NCBI GenBank assembly: GCA_003313425.1
Contig: NHZP01000064.1
Span: forward strand, 124,001-188,000
Reading direction: 5' to 3'
DNA: 64,000 nucleotides
DNA from: Pseudopyrenochaeta lycopersici
Lineage: Eukaryota > Ascomycota > Dothideomycetes > Pleosporales > Pseudopyrenochaetaceae
Made by a program: the position numbers and the translations under genes. Below the pieces are notes generated by a model. It did not search any database. It was not told the origin of the DNA and saw only the letters and a list, made by a program, of their open reading frames with translations. Each line of letters starts with the position of its first letter. Positions within the stretch are counted from its first letter, which is position 1. Of the stretch, positions 39,401 through 49,206 are shown one piece after another.

Positions 39401-41320
39401 AAATCCTAGTTATATGCTGAGAATTGGTTAGTAATAAGCATTTGGCTCTTTTCCTTTAAGTAGCTTCCGACTTCGTAGTCGTGAAAGTCGATCGCGATTC
39501 GTTCTCCCGGCCCTTCTTTGCTCAGTCGAGGTTCTCTGCGGATTCTGCGCTTTAATTTGGCTCTCCTACATGCGTCGCACTCGACTGTAGTAACGCCTTT
39601 AATGCGCACCCCCTTAGATTGTTAGACGAGGTATTCGATCGCTGCGGGCCCTAGATGCCCTAGGCGCTTGTGCTATAGTATTGCACTTACTCTTTCTGGC
39701 GCCCGCTTGGTTCGAGAGTTAAATCGGGTGTGAAAGGCACTGTCGTTTGCATCTAATTGCTCGAGTACCTATTGGTCGTATGCTTCCGTTAAGTATGCGA
39801 TGATTGAGTTGTCCCATCTCTTCAACATTGTAGGTTCATTCTTATTATCCTACCAAATTCCTTGCTATCTAAGTAGTCTAAATAAGACGAGGTTGCATAG
39901 AATCTCTGGGCAGAAGGTAACGTTCTCTAATCGGAGTATCTCTGTGCCATATGGTGACTTGACTTTAATATGTACAGTGCCATACCCTTTAATCTATATT
40001 CGTGCGTTGCCTGTCTACACGCAGTTACTGGGATAGGTGGACGGAGGTAAGTTAGGCGTTGCGCTATGTTACAGATGTGTATCGTCGCGCCTGAATCAAG
40101 GATGAATGCATTCTTTAGCAGATACGGTTGGTTCTTTATTGAGAACACTAACGCGGTATACGCGGCTCTGATTGTTAATATAACTCTTCCCTCTAGTTAA
40201 TCTTTTATAACTTTGGGTGTTAGTGTTTGCGAATTCTTAATCAGCGGCGTCTTTGATTGTTAGCGCTTTGAGTCTAATAATTTAATTAGCTCTAGGTTAT
40301 ACTTTCTTTTGTACTTAACGAGTTTGGCTATTCTTAAATCTGGTGTAAACCACGCAGGTGCCTTATCTTCGTTTAGATAGAAACAATCGAAAAGATTATA
40401 GCGCTGTTCACAAGCATGGCATGTTGTGCCTCTGACTGCCGCCGTATCCTCTAGAGAGGAATGCTTAGATCTGGTGCTAATTTACCTAAATTTGCGTTTT
40501 CCCCGGGTTCTACCACGGTTCTTGCCCTGTAAGGCTGATAATGCTTCTTTAGCTATACTAGAGGCGTCCCTCTGTGCGCCCTAGTCGGATTTACTGCCAG
40601 CGGGGTATGCAGCGTCTCTAGCAGCGAAAGCGCTCTTCTGCTTACCCTTTTGTGGGTAGGAGCGGCTCATATGTTCCTGGAAGAGTTTTATTATTTCTTT
40701 TCTGTTATAGTCTGGGTCACCTCTAGTCACCTGGCTAGAGAAGGTAGTTACCCACATAGGTGCTACCTTTTCCACTGCCGACAAAAAATCTTGTATAATA
40801 TCTTTATTATGTTGTACCTCCGCGACTCCTTCAGTCTCAGCGTCAGCTGCTGCTCGATCGTATTCGGCAAGCCAGATATCTCAGTTTACTGGGGTCCTTA
40901 TTAGCTTCAATGCATTGTGATATCTTATTCGTGCTCGTTAGCGTTCTTCAAGTAGGTTGATTCCTACTGTCCTTCAGATATTAATAATCTATCAGCGAAT
41001 CGTGGTACCAGGGAGGCAGCAGTTGCGCTGAATGTGCACTGATACTGTGCTCTGAATGTGTGTTGCAAGTAACCGATAGTTAGCCCGTTCTCTGTCGTAT
41101 TTCTTCTTGTTGATTTTGTAGGCTTCGAGTTGTACCTTGTAGTCGTCTCGATCGGCCTTGTATGTTTCCTGGCTTTCAGGTGATAAGTCCGATAGTTTCG
41201 TCGGTGTAGCTGGGGTTGCATCGGTTCGGGACGGGTTTGATCTTGTTGGCTGGCTTGATGATCCAACTCGGTTACCTCGAGAGTTTGACGACGCGCTGGG
41301 TGCCGGTCGTTGGATTACAG
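36480..41320 (-). pseudogene. Copia gag-pol of the second copy, inactivated
   Basis: Clear blocks on the minus strand: gag SPESQETYKADRDDYKVQLE and AVEKVAPMWVTTFSS (41200-40600); zinc knuckle CHACEQRYNLFDC (about 40420); protease FILDSGATIHICN (about 40110); pre-integrase and integrase VECDACRRAKLKRR, ERIAIDFHDYEVGSYL, NTQSQNGGGERL (39620-39170); reverse transcriptase LRSFRM-like, NLELKQYDVTNTFVHATIDR (38150-37920), then cut by a solo LTR (37704-37919) and continuing to ALYG-type sequence; RNase H KLFGGLITWRASKQDTVTTS and TTEAELLALSQVAKEA (36960-36760). Scattered stops make it non-functional. Confidence 0.85.
37704..37919 (+). repeat. Solo LTR, 216 bp, inside the Copia reverse transcriptase region
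   Basis: It runs from TGTCAGATATAAGG to CATCTGACA and is flanked by perfect 5-bp duplications ATTTC (37699-37703 and 37920-37924). Its reverse complement shares blocks with the LTR at 36271-36431, so it belongs to the same or a sister family. Removing it rejoins the reverse transcriptase reading frame at the DRE codons. Confidence 0.92.
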
Positions 41321-41505
41321 CCAGTGATCTCAACGGTTCAGTTCAATTCAGTTCATGGGTCTGAACTGAATTGAACCGAGTCTTGGCGGTAAGTTCAGTT
41401 CAGTTACCGGTAATACCAATATAAACCGACACGTGATTACGCGATGTACGATGTCAAAGTGAGGTGGAGGAAAAGCAGTTCATACAGCGATTGCAGGATG
41501 CTATA

Positions 41506-42727
41506 CTATCTCTTATCGACTCCATCAAATGCGTCAGCCGCTGGAGCTCCAAACCACCACCGAAGGCACTCTACTACTTCGATAATGTCATCGAGCAAGC
41601 GGTTTCGTCGGTCAGTAATTAGGAGCTTAGCACTGCTAAACAGCCTCTCGCATTCGTCAGACATTGATGATATAGCCAACAGATCTAGTGCGAACCGTGC
41701 GAGATCTCTTTGCGAGTTATATCTGTCATTCCAGAACTCAAGAGCCTTGTCGCCGTCGCAGAGACCTCCAGGGATAAGATCACTCTCGCAGTACTGTTCG
41801 TATAGATTGGTGTTGCGGGGTGCGCTGATTCGGATGCGTTTGTGGTTAAATTGGCGCTCAAACGTTCGTGATACTGTCAGATTCAAGGACTATTTAGCTT
41901 AATCTTTGATGAATTTTGATGATGAACGTTGTTGATTGATTCTGTGTTACCTATTTTCTCCTTTTATGGAGAGTGTGTGTGCCAAGTGGTTACACCCGAG
42001 CTTTGTACTACAATACAGTATCGCATACCCTCGCTTGTATCTGACAGATACCATAGGCTGGCGTATGTCGGCACCCTGCTGCTCGTCAGTGTTGATAGAG
42101 TATTGCCCTTGGTATTCCTCCTCCCAAAGCTTCTTCGCCGCAATTTGGGCACGTTCAAACCATGCCTTCTTTTCAGGGCTATTGCTATGCACCCACTCCT
42201 GCTCGAACCAAGCCCATTTCACGCGTGGGTCCAGTACCTGAGCAGCATAACAGGCTGGTGGAAGATCATAGTCTTCTGGATACTGCTTCTGCCAGTTTAG
42301 CGGCTTATTGGAGTAATACTCTTCGCACTTCTCCCAAGCTGCCTCTGCACAAGCTTTTAAATAGTGGTAAGTAAATTGCTCCTTCCGTTCTTTCTTCCTT
42401 CCATAATTATCCGACACGAGGCCTTCGTAATGACACTTGGAATTATCTATCTCAGTGAGGAGGCAGTCCAGGGTTAAGAACCAGTCAGAAAGGTAGGCTC
42501 GTTTACCTTGGGTGATCATTGTCGCCTCAAAGAAGTCATGGAGTGCTGTATGGATCTCCTCAAGTTCAAACCAGTGTTGTGGTTCAAGTTTGAAGTCTTT
42601 GCAGACTTTTGCGCCTCTTGGAGCTACATGCTGTGAACAGAAGAGATTGAGACGCTCCCGAACATTAAGAGCACGGGTAATAGGGTGATACCATGAGTTC
42701 CAGCGTGTAGCGTTGCTTTGAATCAAC
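41506..42727 (-). pseudogene. hAT transposase C-terminal two thirds, interrupted by a solo LTR
   Basis: Starting at 42727: QSNATRWNSWYHPITRALNV, HDFFEATMITQGKRAYLSDW, WEKCEEYYSNKPLNW, PACYAAQVLDPRVKWAWFEQ, ending RQPMV where the LTR (41875-42046) sits. Beyond it the frame continues with SRTFERQFNHKRIRIS, FWNDRYNSQRDLARFALDLL, MSDECERLFSSAKLLITDRR and ECLRWWFGAP to a stop at 41506. Apart from the LTR no stop occurs in this part. The zinc finger and first catalytic half are gone. Confidence 0.88.
41875..42046 (+). repeat. Solo LTR, 172 bp, family L1, with perfect TSD
   Basis: TGTCAGATTCAAGG to GTATCTGACA, flanked by GATAC at 41870-41874 and 42047-42051. It is the inverted copy of the LTRs at 4282 and 45977. 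The internal part of the retrotransposon is nowhere in the window. Confidence 0.93.
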
Positions 42728-42967
42728 TGTTAACGATGGTTGTTAGAGGCTTCCTGCCTCGCTTTTCTGGCTCTTTATTGTGCCCATGGCGTCTATCCTC
42801 TCTGCCCTCGCTGATCATGGCCCATCCTTGGCGGCGACTGACTTGATAATAACCAAACACATCGTTCTTGGAGTGAGGGGTCCTACGCGCCTCCATGTAC
42901 TCAATAGCTCCACAGACCTTAGCTCTTTTGGGCGTGTGATGATGATCATTATTCCAAGGGTCTGCCA
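42728..42967 (-). pseudogene. Mariner-like transposase N-terminal fragment
   Basis: ATG at 42967: MADPWNNDHHHTPKRAKVCG, AIEYMEARRTPHSKNDVFGY, YQVSRRQGWAMISEGREDRR, KEPEKRGRKPL. It aligns with the N-terminus at 10701-10417 (FKYYGVSKEQGWAILREDN). The catalytic part is absent; at 42727 hAT sequence begins. The region 42968-43170 is probably its 5' untranslated end, but no TIR could be matched. Confidence 0.7.
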
Positions 42968-43199
42968 TTTTAATTTGGCTCAATTTGGGCTTGAAATGGT
43001 GGAGTTATGGGGGGTGGTTGGCAATAGGGGTTGAAGTTGGTGTTGGTGCGCGATTTTGCAGTGCGGGGAATTTTGCTTTCCGCGTGAGAGCATATCCAGC
43101 AGACGAAGGGATAGTGGCTGAAACAGCAACATGTTACAGGGGGCATTGGCTGTATATAGGGAGGGGGCCACCCTGGACTTGAAGAGGAGATCCATTTTT

Positions 43200-43490
43200 T
43201 GGAACTAAATAATCTATACAATCTGACAATTGGGACGAAGGTACGTCTCGAATCTGTATGGCGCTGCATGCTATTAGACTAGGAGGCGTAGAACGTAGTT
43301 TAACTGCCCGACATAACAAACTTCAGGCAGCGGTTGAAGCTTTGATCGCGGACAGCATCGCTTGAAACGCTGTATGATGGTGGTAACGGATTTGCATTTT
43401 GCTTGGGAAGCGTCATCGTCGTCCTTCGATCCCTGCGCGAGAATTAAGATGTCAATATTGGCGAAGATCGACTCCTTGCTAGAATAGTCA
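43200..43490. other. Spacer without recognised gene
   Basis: Short frames only, between the mariner fragment and the recombinase scrap. Confidence 0.4.
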
Positions 43491-43712
43491 TCAAATCAGG
43501 TCCTGACTCAGGTGATGATTGTAGGCCTGCTGGGCAGCAGCTTTGCGGAAGCTGTGACTTCCGAAGCCCTCGACACACCTTCTGCATCTGCGGGGGCAGT
43601 CCGTGAGGAGTTTGAGCACCCTGTCGCGGGTAAAGGCTCCATTCGAGAGTCGGAGGAGCGGCTGGCCGTCTTCCGTGGTTCCTGTTGTAGGAGGATATCC
43701 ACGTGACCGCAA
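43491..43712 (-). pseudogene. Tyrosine-recombinase-like fragment (DIRS/Crypton-type integrase scrap)
   Basis: Minus-strand sequence reads EDGQPLLRLSNGAFTRDRVL, then GSHSFRKAAAQQAYNHHLSQ. DGxPLL-x-LxNG-x-FTRDxV followed by G-HSFR(K/R)-x-AA is a pattern I know from fungal tyrosine recombinases; the Arg in HSFRK would be the second catalytic Arg. The nucleophilic Tyr region is not found, and the start is lost. The fragment is too short for a firm family. Confidence 0.5.
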
Positions 43713-43950
43713 GATTACTGATCATCACAGTCAGCGGGACATTAAACTATCCGAGACAGCGCGTAGGCCCTACATTTTCTAGCGTAGATATTATCGAAGC
43801 TGGGGAGATCAAGGGACATAACTTAGCGTCTTCTAGTATAAATTCGTTTTAAAAGTCGTCGAAGCCTCGATTGAGGGTGAAATAAATCATTCACAGCGAA
43901 GTTTCCGCCAACCCAACTCGAAACCAGACAACGAATTCTAAGCTCTAACC

Positions 43951-45603
43951 ATGCACCTCGCAGCTTTCTTTGCCTTTTGGTCTCTCACTGTTTTCGTCCT
44001 ATTCAAGGTCGTCCAGTACATCCTGAATAACCGCCGCCGCCGCTCCCTATCTCGGAGCCGGGAGTGCAAGCCGGCGCCATATAACACACCTGGAGATCCT
44101 TTCGGTTTCTATAACCTATACTTGACCTTCGGAGCGGTCTACAATCATTATCTACCCGAATTTTTGTTTCATCGTTTTAAAACAGTTAGCCAGCGGGAAG
44201 GCCGTTCTGTTACCACGTTTCGCGAAAAGTTAGCTGGATCAGAAATCATTTTCACTTGCGAGCCACGAAATATTCAAACGGTGCTTGCCACGCAGTTCAA
44301 AGATTTTGAATTTGGAGCAATTAGAAATGGGAGTTTTGCTCCAATGCTCGGACATGGTATTGTAAGTACTAGCTTAATTATACGTCGTCTCTGCTAAAAT
44401 ATTTAGTTTGCTAGCGACGGCAAGCAGTGGGAACATTCGCGAGCTATGCTCCGACCGCAGTTTGCCCGGGATCAAATAAACGATATTGAACTTGAGGAAA
44501 CACATGTCCAGAAGATGATGCAGGTGCTGCCTCTTGGCTCCGACGGCTCAGGCTGGACTGATGCGTTCGACATCCTGCCACTGTTTTTCCGGCTGACCAT
44601 CGACTCGGCGACAGAATTTCTCTTCGGTGAGAGTGTCGACAGCCAGCTCGGCACAGTCTCAGGTCCTGAACGTACCACTCTACAGAATGTGGATGAAGTG
44701 ACTTTCACTAACGCATTCGATAAGGCACAATGGTACATCTTCCGCGCAGCCTTGTTGGGCAATGCCTACCCTCTGGGCCACACCCCTGATTTCCGGCAGA
44801 AGGTATCGCAGGTCCATGCATTTGTGGACTACTACGTGCAAATGGCGCTAAACACCGAACTTCGGGAGAAAACACTGAAGGAGAGTAAGCCAGGCAGAGG
44901 CGGAAAGGAGAAGTATGTCTTCCTTGAAGCGTTGGCACAGACGACGCGAGACCCTGTCGAGTTACGCGACCAGTTAATTAACATCCTGCTCGCTGGCCGT
45001 GATACTACAGCCTCGTTGCTCTCATCGGTTTTCTTGGTCCTTTCTCGAAATCCTCGCATCTTTTCAGAGTTGCGGCGTCAGGTGCTGGACAACTTTGGCA
45101 CTTACGAATCCCCCAGAGAAATTACGTTCGCTAGGCTTAAGAGTTGCACCTACCTGCAGTACGTGCTTAATGAGACGTTGCGGCTGCACGCCGTCGTGCC
45201 GGTCAACAGACGTGCTGCGGCTGTTGACACAACACTCCCGGTCGGTGGAGGCCCAGATGGGAAGTCTCATGTCTTTGTGCCAAAGGGACAGCAGGTTTTT
45301 TACAGCGTGCATGTAATGCATAAGTGGAAGGAATTGTGGGGTGATGATGCGGAAGAGTTTCGACCGGAGCGCTGGGAGAACCGAAAGCACGGTTGGGAGT
45401 ATCTTCCATTCAACGGAGGCCCCCGCATATGCATCGGGCAGCAGTTTGCGCTTACCGAGGCCGGTTACGTAGTGGTCCGTTTACTGCAGAGATTTGATGC
45501 GGTGGTGGGATTTGAAGCAGCTGTGAATCCAGGATATCGGATGACATTGACCTGCGCTCCCGCCTACGGTGTGAAAATAAGGCTGAGGGAGGCGCGGGAA
45601 TAG
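43951..45603 (+). CDS. Cytochrome P450, CYP52-type (n-alkane / fatty-acid omega-hydroxylase-like), two exons, 535 aa
   Basis: Exons are 43951-44361 and 44407-45603; the 45-bp intron has a GTAAGT donor, a GCTAAAAT branch-like site and a TTTAG acceptor. An N-terminal membrane anchor ([21 protein letters not shown], residues 4-24) precedes an Arg-rich stop-transfer run and a Pro-containing hinge. The I-helix motif AGRDTT is at about 332, E-x-x-R (ETLR) at about 392, PERW (EEFRPERWE), and the heme-binding loop [10 protein letters not shown] with Cys478. The protein would hydroxylate alkanes or fatty acids at the ER membrane by CYP52 family analogy; exact substrate unknown. Length is normal for the family (500-540 aa). 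It has no stops and is probably functional, although isolated among repeats. Confidence 0.9.
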
Positions 45604-45758
45604 GCGCACTCGCGGGTTATCCTATCCTGCGAGCAAGAATCAATTCGCACGTATTAGCTATGAACGATCACTGCTTCGGTTTCAAGTATCTGCCCCTTTC
45701 CTCTTTCCTAACGTTATATCATGAAAGAAAGGAGGAGCATTTTCTCTCTAAAATTGAA

Positions 45759-45776
45759 TTGATTGATTGATTGATT
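45759..45776. repeat. Short (TTGA)n microsatellite
   Basis: About 4.5 units of TTGA lie in the spacer downstream of the P450 gene (45604-45808), which otherwise holds no recognised feature. Confidence 0.8.
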
Positions 45777-45808
45777 CTTACGCCACAGGGCGCCCAGAAG
45801 GCCCATAG

Positions 45809-45976
45809 CAGTGATGGATATAAAACGTATCCGTTTCAGTCCTTTTCATTGAAACATAAACGGTTGGCCGTTTCGTTTCAGTGAAACGATTGGCTGTTTA
45901 GATTCATACCGTTTCATATGTTTCAGATTTAGCCCAGCACAGCTCAGCCTGAAGCCGAAGGCTTGAACAACAAACC
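45809..45976. mobile_element. hAT terminus fragment
   Basis: CAGTGATGGATATAAAACG starts at 45809 after GCCCATAG, followed by alternating GTTTCAGTGAAAC / CCGTTTCA subterminal repeats. It is cut at 45977 by a solo LTR and no transposase follows. Confidence 0.6.
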
Positions 45977-46146
45977 TGTCAGATACAAGCGAGGGTACGC
46001 GATACTGTATTGTAGTACAAAGCTCGGGTGTAACCACTTGGCACACACTCTCCATAAAAGGAGAAAATAGAGAACACAGAATAGATCAACCACGTTCATC
46101 ATCAAAATTCATCAAAGATAAAGCTAAATAGTCCTTGAATCTGACA
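45977..46146 (-). repeat. Solo LTR, 170 bp, family L1
   Basis: Nearly identical to 4282-4451 (one difference noted, CAAAGAT against CAAGGAT). Flanks AAACC and TTAAT do not match, so the original duplication is lost. It ends 12 bp before the stop codon of the F-box-like gene. Confidence 0.85.
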
Positions 46147-46158
46147 TTAATAAATCTC

Positions 46159-47043
46159 TTATATACATCCTATATTATTACTACTCCTACAACGTTTAAT
46201 TACTACCGCTGATCGTTGGGTCATCAGATAATTACTCCTACGCTCTATCGTCACTCCCTCGCTCTCCCACACACCCTTAACTGCCATAAGCATACCTCTG
46301 TATGCAGCCCGTCTCTTTTCTAATTCCTCTTCATCATAGAATCCAGCTGGAGTACTACATTTCCACTTAATGCAGCCTTTTCGCTGCTCTTGTACTTCTT
46401 GACACTTTCTCTTATCTAGGAGAATATGTTCCACGTATCTCCTCACAACATCATCACCAAACGCACTTGCTTCTCCTTCCCAAGCGTACGAATTGACTAG
46501 CCTTTTGTATACAAAGTGAACTTCTTTCACACAACCATGTTGAAGCATATCGAGAGCTGTAGATGACAGTTGCCCGTGATTTGAAGCAGGATAAAGGCTC
46601 CCCCTTGATACGTCCATTTCAATCTTTTGAGGAACTTCAATGCTGAAGCAGTCTAGAGACATATTCTGGCGTAATAATCTCGTCGTAGAGTAAAGTAAGG
46701 GTCCATCCATGCCTGCCTCTGCGTATGGCTGGAGTCTGCCTCTTAGGTAGATTTTCTTAATCCTTTTTAGGCTCTTTTGTGGAAGGCTCTCGAGGAATTC
46801 TATAGTCGCTCTGAGTTCCGTGTCAAAACAGAATGTATTCTCGCCGTATACGATGGGCATAGCTAGGCTCGATAGTCGACGACTCGTAAATATCAACCCT
46901 ATTGTAATGCTCTTCTGGTTTTCGTATCGAACTTTACATTTTCCAAACCCAAAGCAAGGTTCGCCCATAAAAAAAAGACCCTGCGCTAAACAGAGCGCGT
47001 ACTGACAGATCACAACAAGTAACTCGTCTGGAAAGTCGTCCAT
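46159..47043 (-). CDS. F-box-like protein, 294 aa
   Basis: ATG at 47043 starts MDDFPDELLVVICQYALCLA, an F-box-like N-terminus. Then SRRLSSLAMPIVYGENTFCF, the LxR-x-x-x-x-A-x-P-x-x-Y-x-x-x-x-F pattern common in fungal F-box / 2EXR-type proteins, followed by FLESLPQKSLKRIKKIYLRG and a Cys/Lys-rich C-terminus ending GCI. Such proteins often serve as substrate receptors of SCF ubiquitin ligases, but the target cannot be inferred. It is a single exon without stops. The stop codon lies only 12 bp from a solo LTR, so the natural C-terminus may have been altered. Confidence 0.6.
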   Translation of the reverse strand: MDDFPDELLVVICQYALCLAQGLFFMGEPCFGFGKCKVRYENQKSITIGLIFTSRRLSSLAMPIVYGENTFCFDTELRATIEFLESLPQKSLKRIKKIYLRGRLQPYAEAGMDGPLLYSTTRLLRQNMSLDCFSIEVPQKIEMDVSRGSLYPASNHGQLSSTALDMLQHGCVKEVHFVYKRLVNSYAWEGEASAFGDDVVRRYVEHILLDKRKCQEVQEQRKGCIKWKCSTPAGFYDEEELEKRRAAYRGMLMAVKGVWESEGVTIERRSNYLMTQRSAVVIKRCRSSNNIGCI

Positions 47044-47758
47044 TGCATATTAGCTGATGGCCAAAGTAAAATCTCTGTAGTGCATGCGTGTATCCTAGTG
47101 CGCAGATAAGAGGCTAAGGGTTGTAGATAGTAGGAGAATTGATGCTTCGAGCACACCGCCGCTTGCCCTGAGGTGTTCGGAAGACCGTGCGTTTTACAAT
47201 CCCGCCGCGCAACCCCACTAGACACAACAAATAAACAATTGAGACTATATTTACATTATCTTCCCAATCCTAACACTATAATAAGCTAGCGAACTTAGAT
47301 AAAGAAACCGTGTTATCCAGGCAACCCCGACCTGCACTTTTTCAGCCTAAGATAAAGATCTCAGGTACTAAGCTATCTCTCAGCCGCTTCTAGCGGCTGC
47401 TTGAAGACGGCACGAAAAGGCTGCCACTACTACCAGTTGTGCCCTCGCTAATAGCCTCACCGCACTCATAATTCTTGCTATCGTTTATACTAACTTGACG
47501 CATAAACACTTCTCTTATACTCCTTTCTTAGGGGATTACGGAAATTACCACCAGCTTCACCTTCGTCGTTATAAAGGCTTGCGCCTTTATTACAGATATT
47601 CCCGCTCCCTCTGCTGTGATTACGCACTATTTCTACCATTAGCTCATCTAATTCATCAAGGCTTTTGTTCTTAATCCGCTCTAACATAATCAATCTTGGA
47701 GGCTGCGACCGCTCCCATACCGGCCTGAACCCTTTTTTCCCTACGCTCCTCTTCCCAG
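47044..47758. other. Interval without recognised gene
   Basis: Upstream of the F-box-like gene. A minus-strand frame (47693-47490, MLERIKNKSLDELDELMVEI...) is open for 67 codons but matches no family I know. Confidence 0.35.
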
Positions 47759-48583
47759 CTACCCAGTACTCTTCAGCGCCGTCCTGGCCATAGATACGAA
47801 TTCCTTAAGACTCGCTAGCCCTAATGAGTTCGGATGTCCCCCATCCCTCCGTGTTCCAGCTGCCTCCAAACATCTCCCGTCGCGCCTTCCAAAGAAGGGT
47901 GATAATAGTATGAGGCATGGACTGAAAGGGAAGCTCAACCTTATCAGGATTAGCATACACAGCTGAAAACCACATCATTCTGCGCTTCAGGCCTTGGCTG
48001 CGGCTAGCCTTGGTCGATGCAATCAGCGCAGTATTCGATAGGTATGGGAGCACCCAATGAGTTAAACGAACAAGATGAAAAAACTCATCCAGCCACCGTT
48101 CCGCCTTCCTATAGCCCAGCCGTCGTTCAATCAACTCAAAGCTCTTCTACAGGATTACTCGGTAAGGCCTGTTAGCCCAGCCCAACCGAACCTGTCCATC
48201 ATCCCATAGAAAGAGAAAGTTGAGCAGATCCGCTACCTTCTCGAACCGCATCTTATTCCCGGTCACGAAATGGGGTGGGTGGGCGATGCCATCAATGGAA
48301 AACATATCCTTCATGCCTCGATAGCAGTACACTACTGCGCCGTCCCGCTCAATCGCGGCTGGAGAAAGCTCAGGCTAGTTTTATTGGCCTTCAGCATGGC
48401 TTTCCACAAGTCTGAATCGAACTGCTCTAAGTTGAGGGCATGGAGGTACTCGAGCCACTTGGCTAGTAGTCTCGGGTTCTGGCAGACGCTGTAATGATCA
48501 TACCATGCCGTAGCCTGGTTGAACCGAACGTAGACATCGCGCAGGTCCTTCTGAACTGGGCGAAAAGCAACGCGAGCTATCAA
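47759..48583 (-). pseudogene. Pseudogene of an unrecognised protein family
   Basis: Three frames join into one protein-like sequence: VRFNQATAWYDHYSVCQNPR, then LEQFDSDLWKAMLKANKTSL; a one-base shift near 48365; then AIERDGAVVYCYRGMKDMFS and VADLLNFLFLWDDGQVRLGW; a TAG at 48147 in place of an expected Gln; then KSFELIERRLGYRKAERWLD, FHLVRLTHWVLPYLSNTALI, SQGLKRRMMWFSAVYANPD and a stop at 47805, with a possible further stretch to 47759. Composition is normal for a cellular protein (Trp, Tyr, Leu rich). I cannot name the family. The upstream part is cut by a hAT fragment in the opposite orientation. Confidence 0.45.
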
Positions 48584-48586
48584 CGT

Positions 48587-49002
48587 ACGAGCGACTCAAA
48601 CAGTCAACGAGTGTTTTGGATGGGCCTGGCGACGAGGATGATTTCGAAAAGTTCGTCAATGTTCCACCAAGACATATGACAACAAAAACTCCGCTTGAAT
48701 GGTGGTGCCGAGAAGAGCAGAGACTCGAATATCCTCGCCTACATCAAATGGCTATTGAAGTATTGAGCGTGCCGGCGATGTCAGACGACCCGGAACGGGT
48801 GTTCTCTTGCACAAGGCGTACGATCTCTTGGGACAGAACACGTCTCTCGGCAGAGACTATCGAAAAGCTTGAGTGTCTAGGCAATTGGGTGCAAAATGAC
48901 TTGATCAGGAAGCTCTATGTGGCAGTAGGTGACGACATTATGGATATCTCTGGTAGCGGCGACAAGGTATTCATCCCCCAGGCTTATAGTATTAATTATT
49001 GA
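48587..49002 (+). pseudogene. hAT transposase C-terminal fragment
   Basis: The frame reads LSTYERLKQSTSVLDGPGDE, then TPLEWWCREEQRLEYPRLHQ, MAIEVLSVPAMSDDPERVFS, CTRRTISWDRTRLSAETIEK and LECLGNWVQNDL to a stop at 49002. This is the hAT dimerisation block; the related variant (SSRRTISWDRTRLS) is at 51774-52030. Nothing upstream of the block remains. Confidence 0.8.
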
Positions 49003-49206
49003 TAAGCTAATAATCAATAACAATATTAGGGCTTAACAATGAATAGATAGCAACATAGCCTGTTTATTTATTTATTGATTATTGAGAAGTTTGATTGTAC
49101 CCAGCACAGCCCTTTATTTGAGTCTCAATTCATCATTCAGGCTTTGTAGGCCTTGCTTAACGGTATGCACTTTTTCATCTACCTGGCTCGCCGGAAATCA
49201 TATAAT

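Larger units (their letters stand above)
36271..41321 (-). mobile_element. Second Ty1/Copia copy, 5' end missing
   Basis: The internal sequence is closely parallel to the full-length copy. The left LTR (36271-36431) is a different, shorter variant with the CTCCTCTGCTTCC and CTACTATTTATCGCTCTTTCC blocks shared with the solo LTR at 37704. The right end stops at 41321 in the gag region, where a hAT terminus begins, so the 5' LTR is gone. Stops are fewer than in the first copy. Confidence 0.88.
41322..42727 (-). mobile_element. hAT element, 3' part, carrying a solo LTR
   Basis: The terminus is CAGTGATCTCAACGG at 41322, followed by GTTCAGTTCAATTCAGTTC repeats on both strands. The transposase lies on the minus strand. 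The 5' half of the element is missing: at 42727 the sequence switches to a mariner-like fragment. Eight bp outside the end are ATTACAGC. Confidence 0.8.

Noticed and set aside
43491..43712. Starship captain fragment
   Set aside because: The motif pattern resembles DIRS/Crypton-type recombinases, and the fragment is too short to argue for a captain.
4452..45976. Reciprocal LTR recombination between 4282-4451 and 45977-46146 based on AAACT / AAACC flanks
   Set aside because: Four of five matching bases is weak, the other pair of flanks does not match, and the adjacent hAT ends are from different families.
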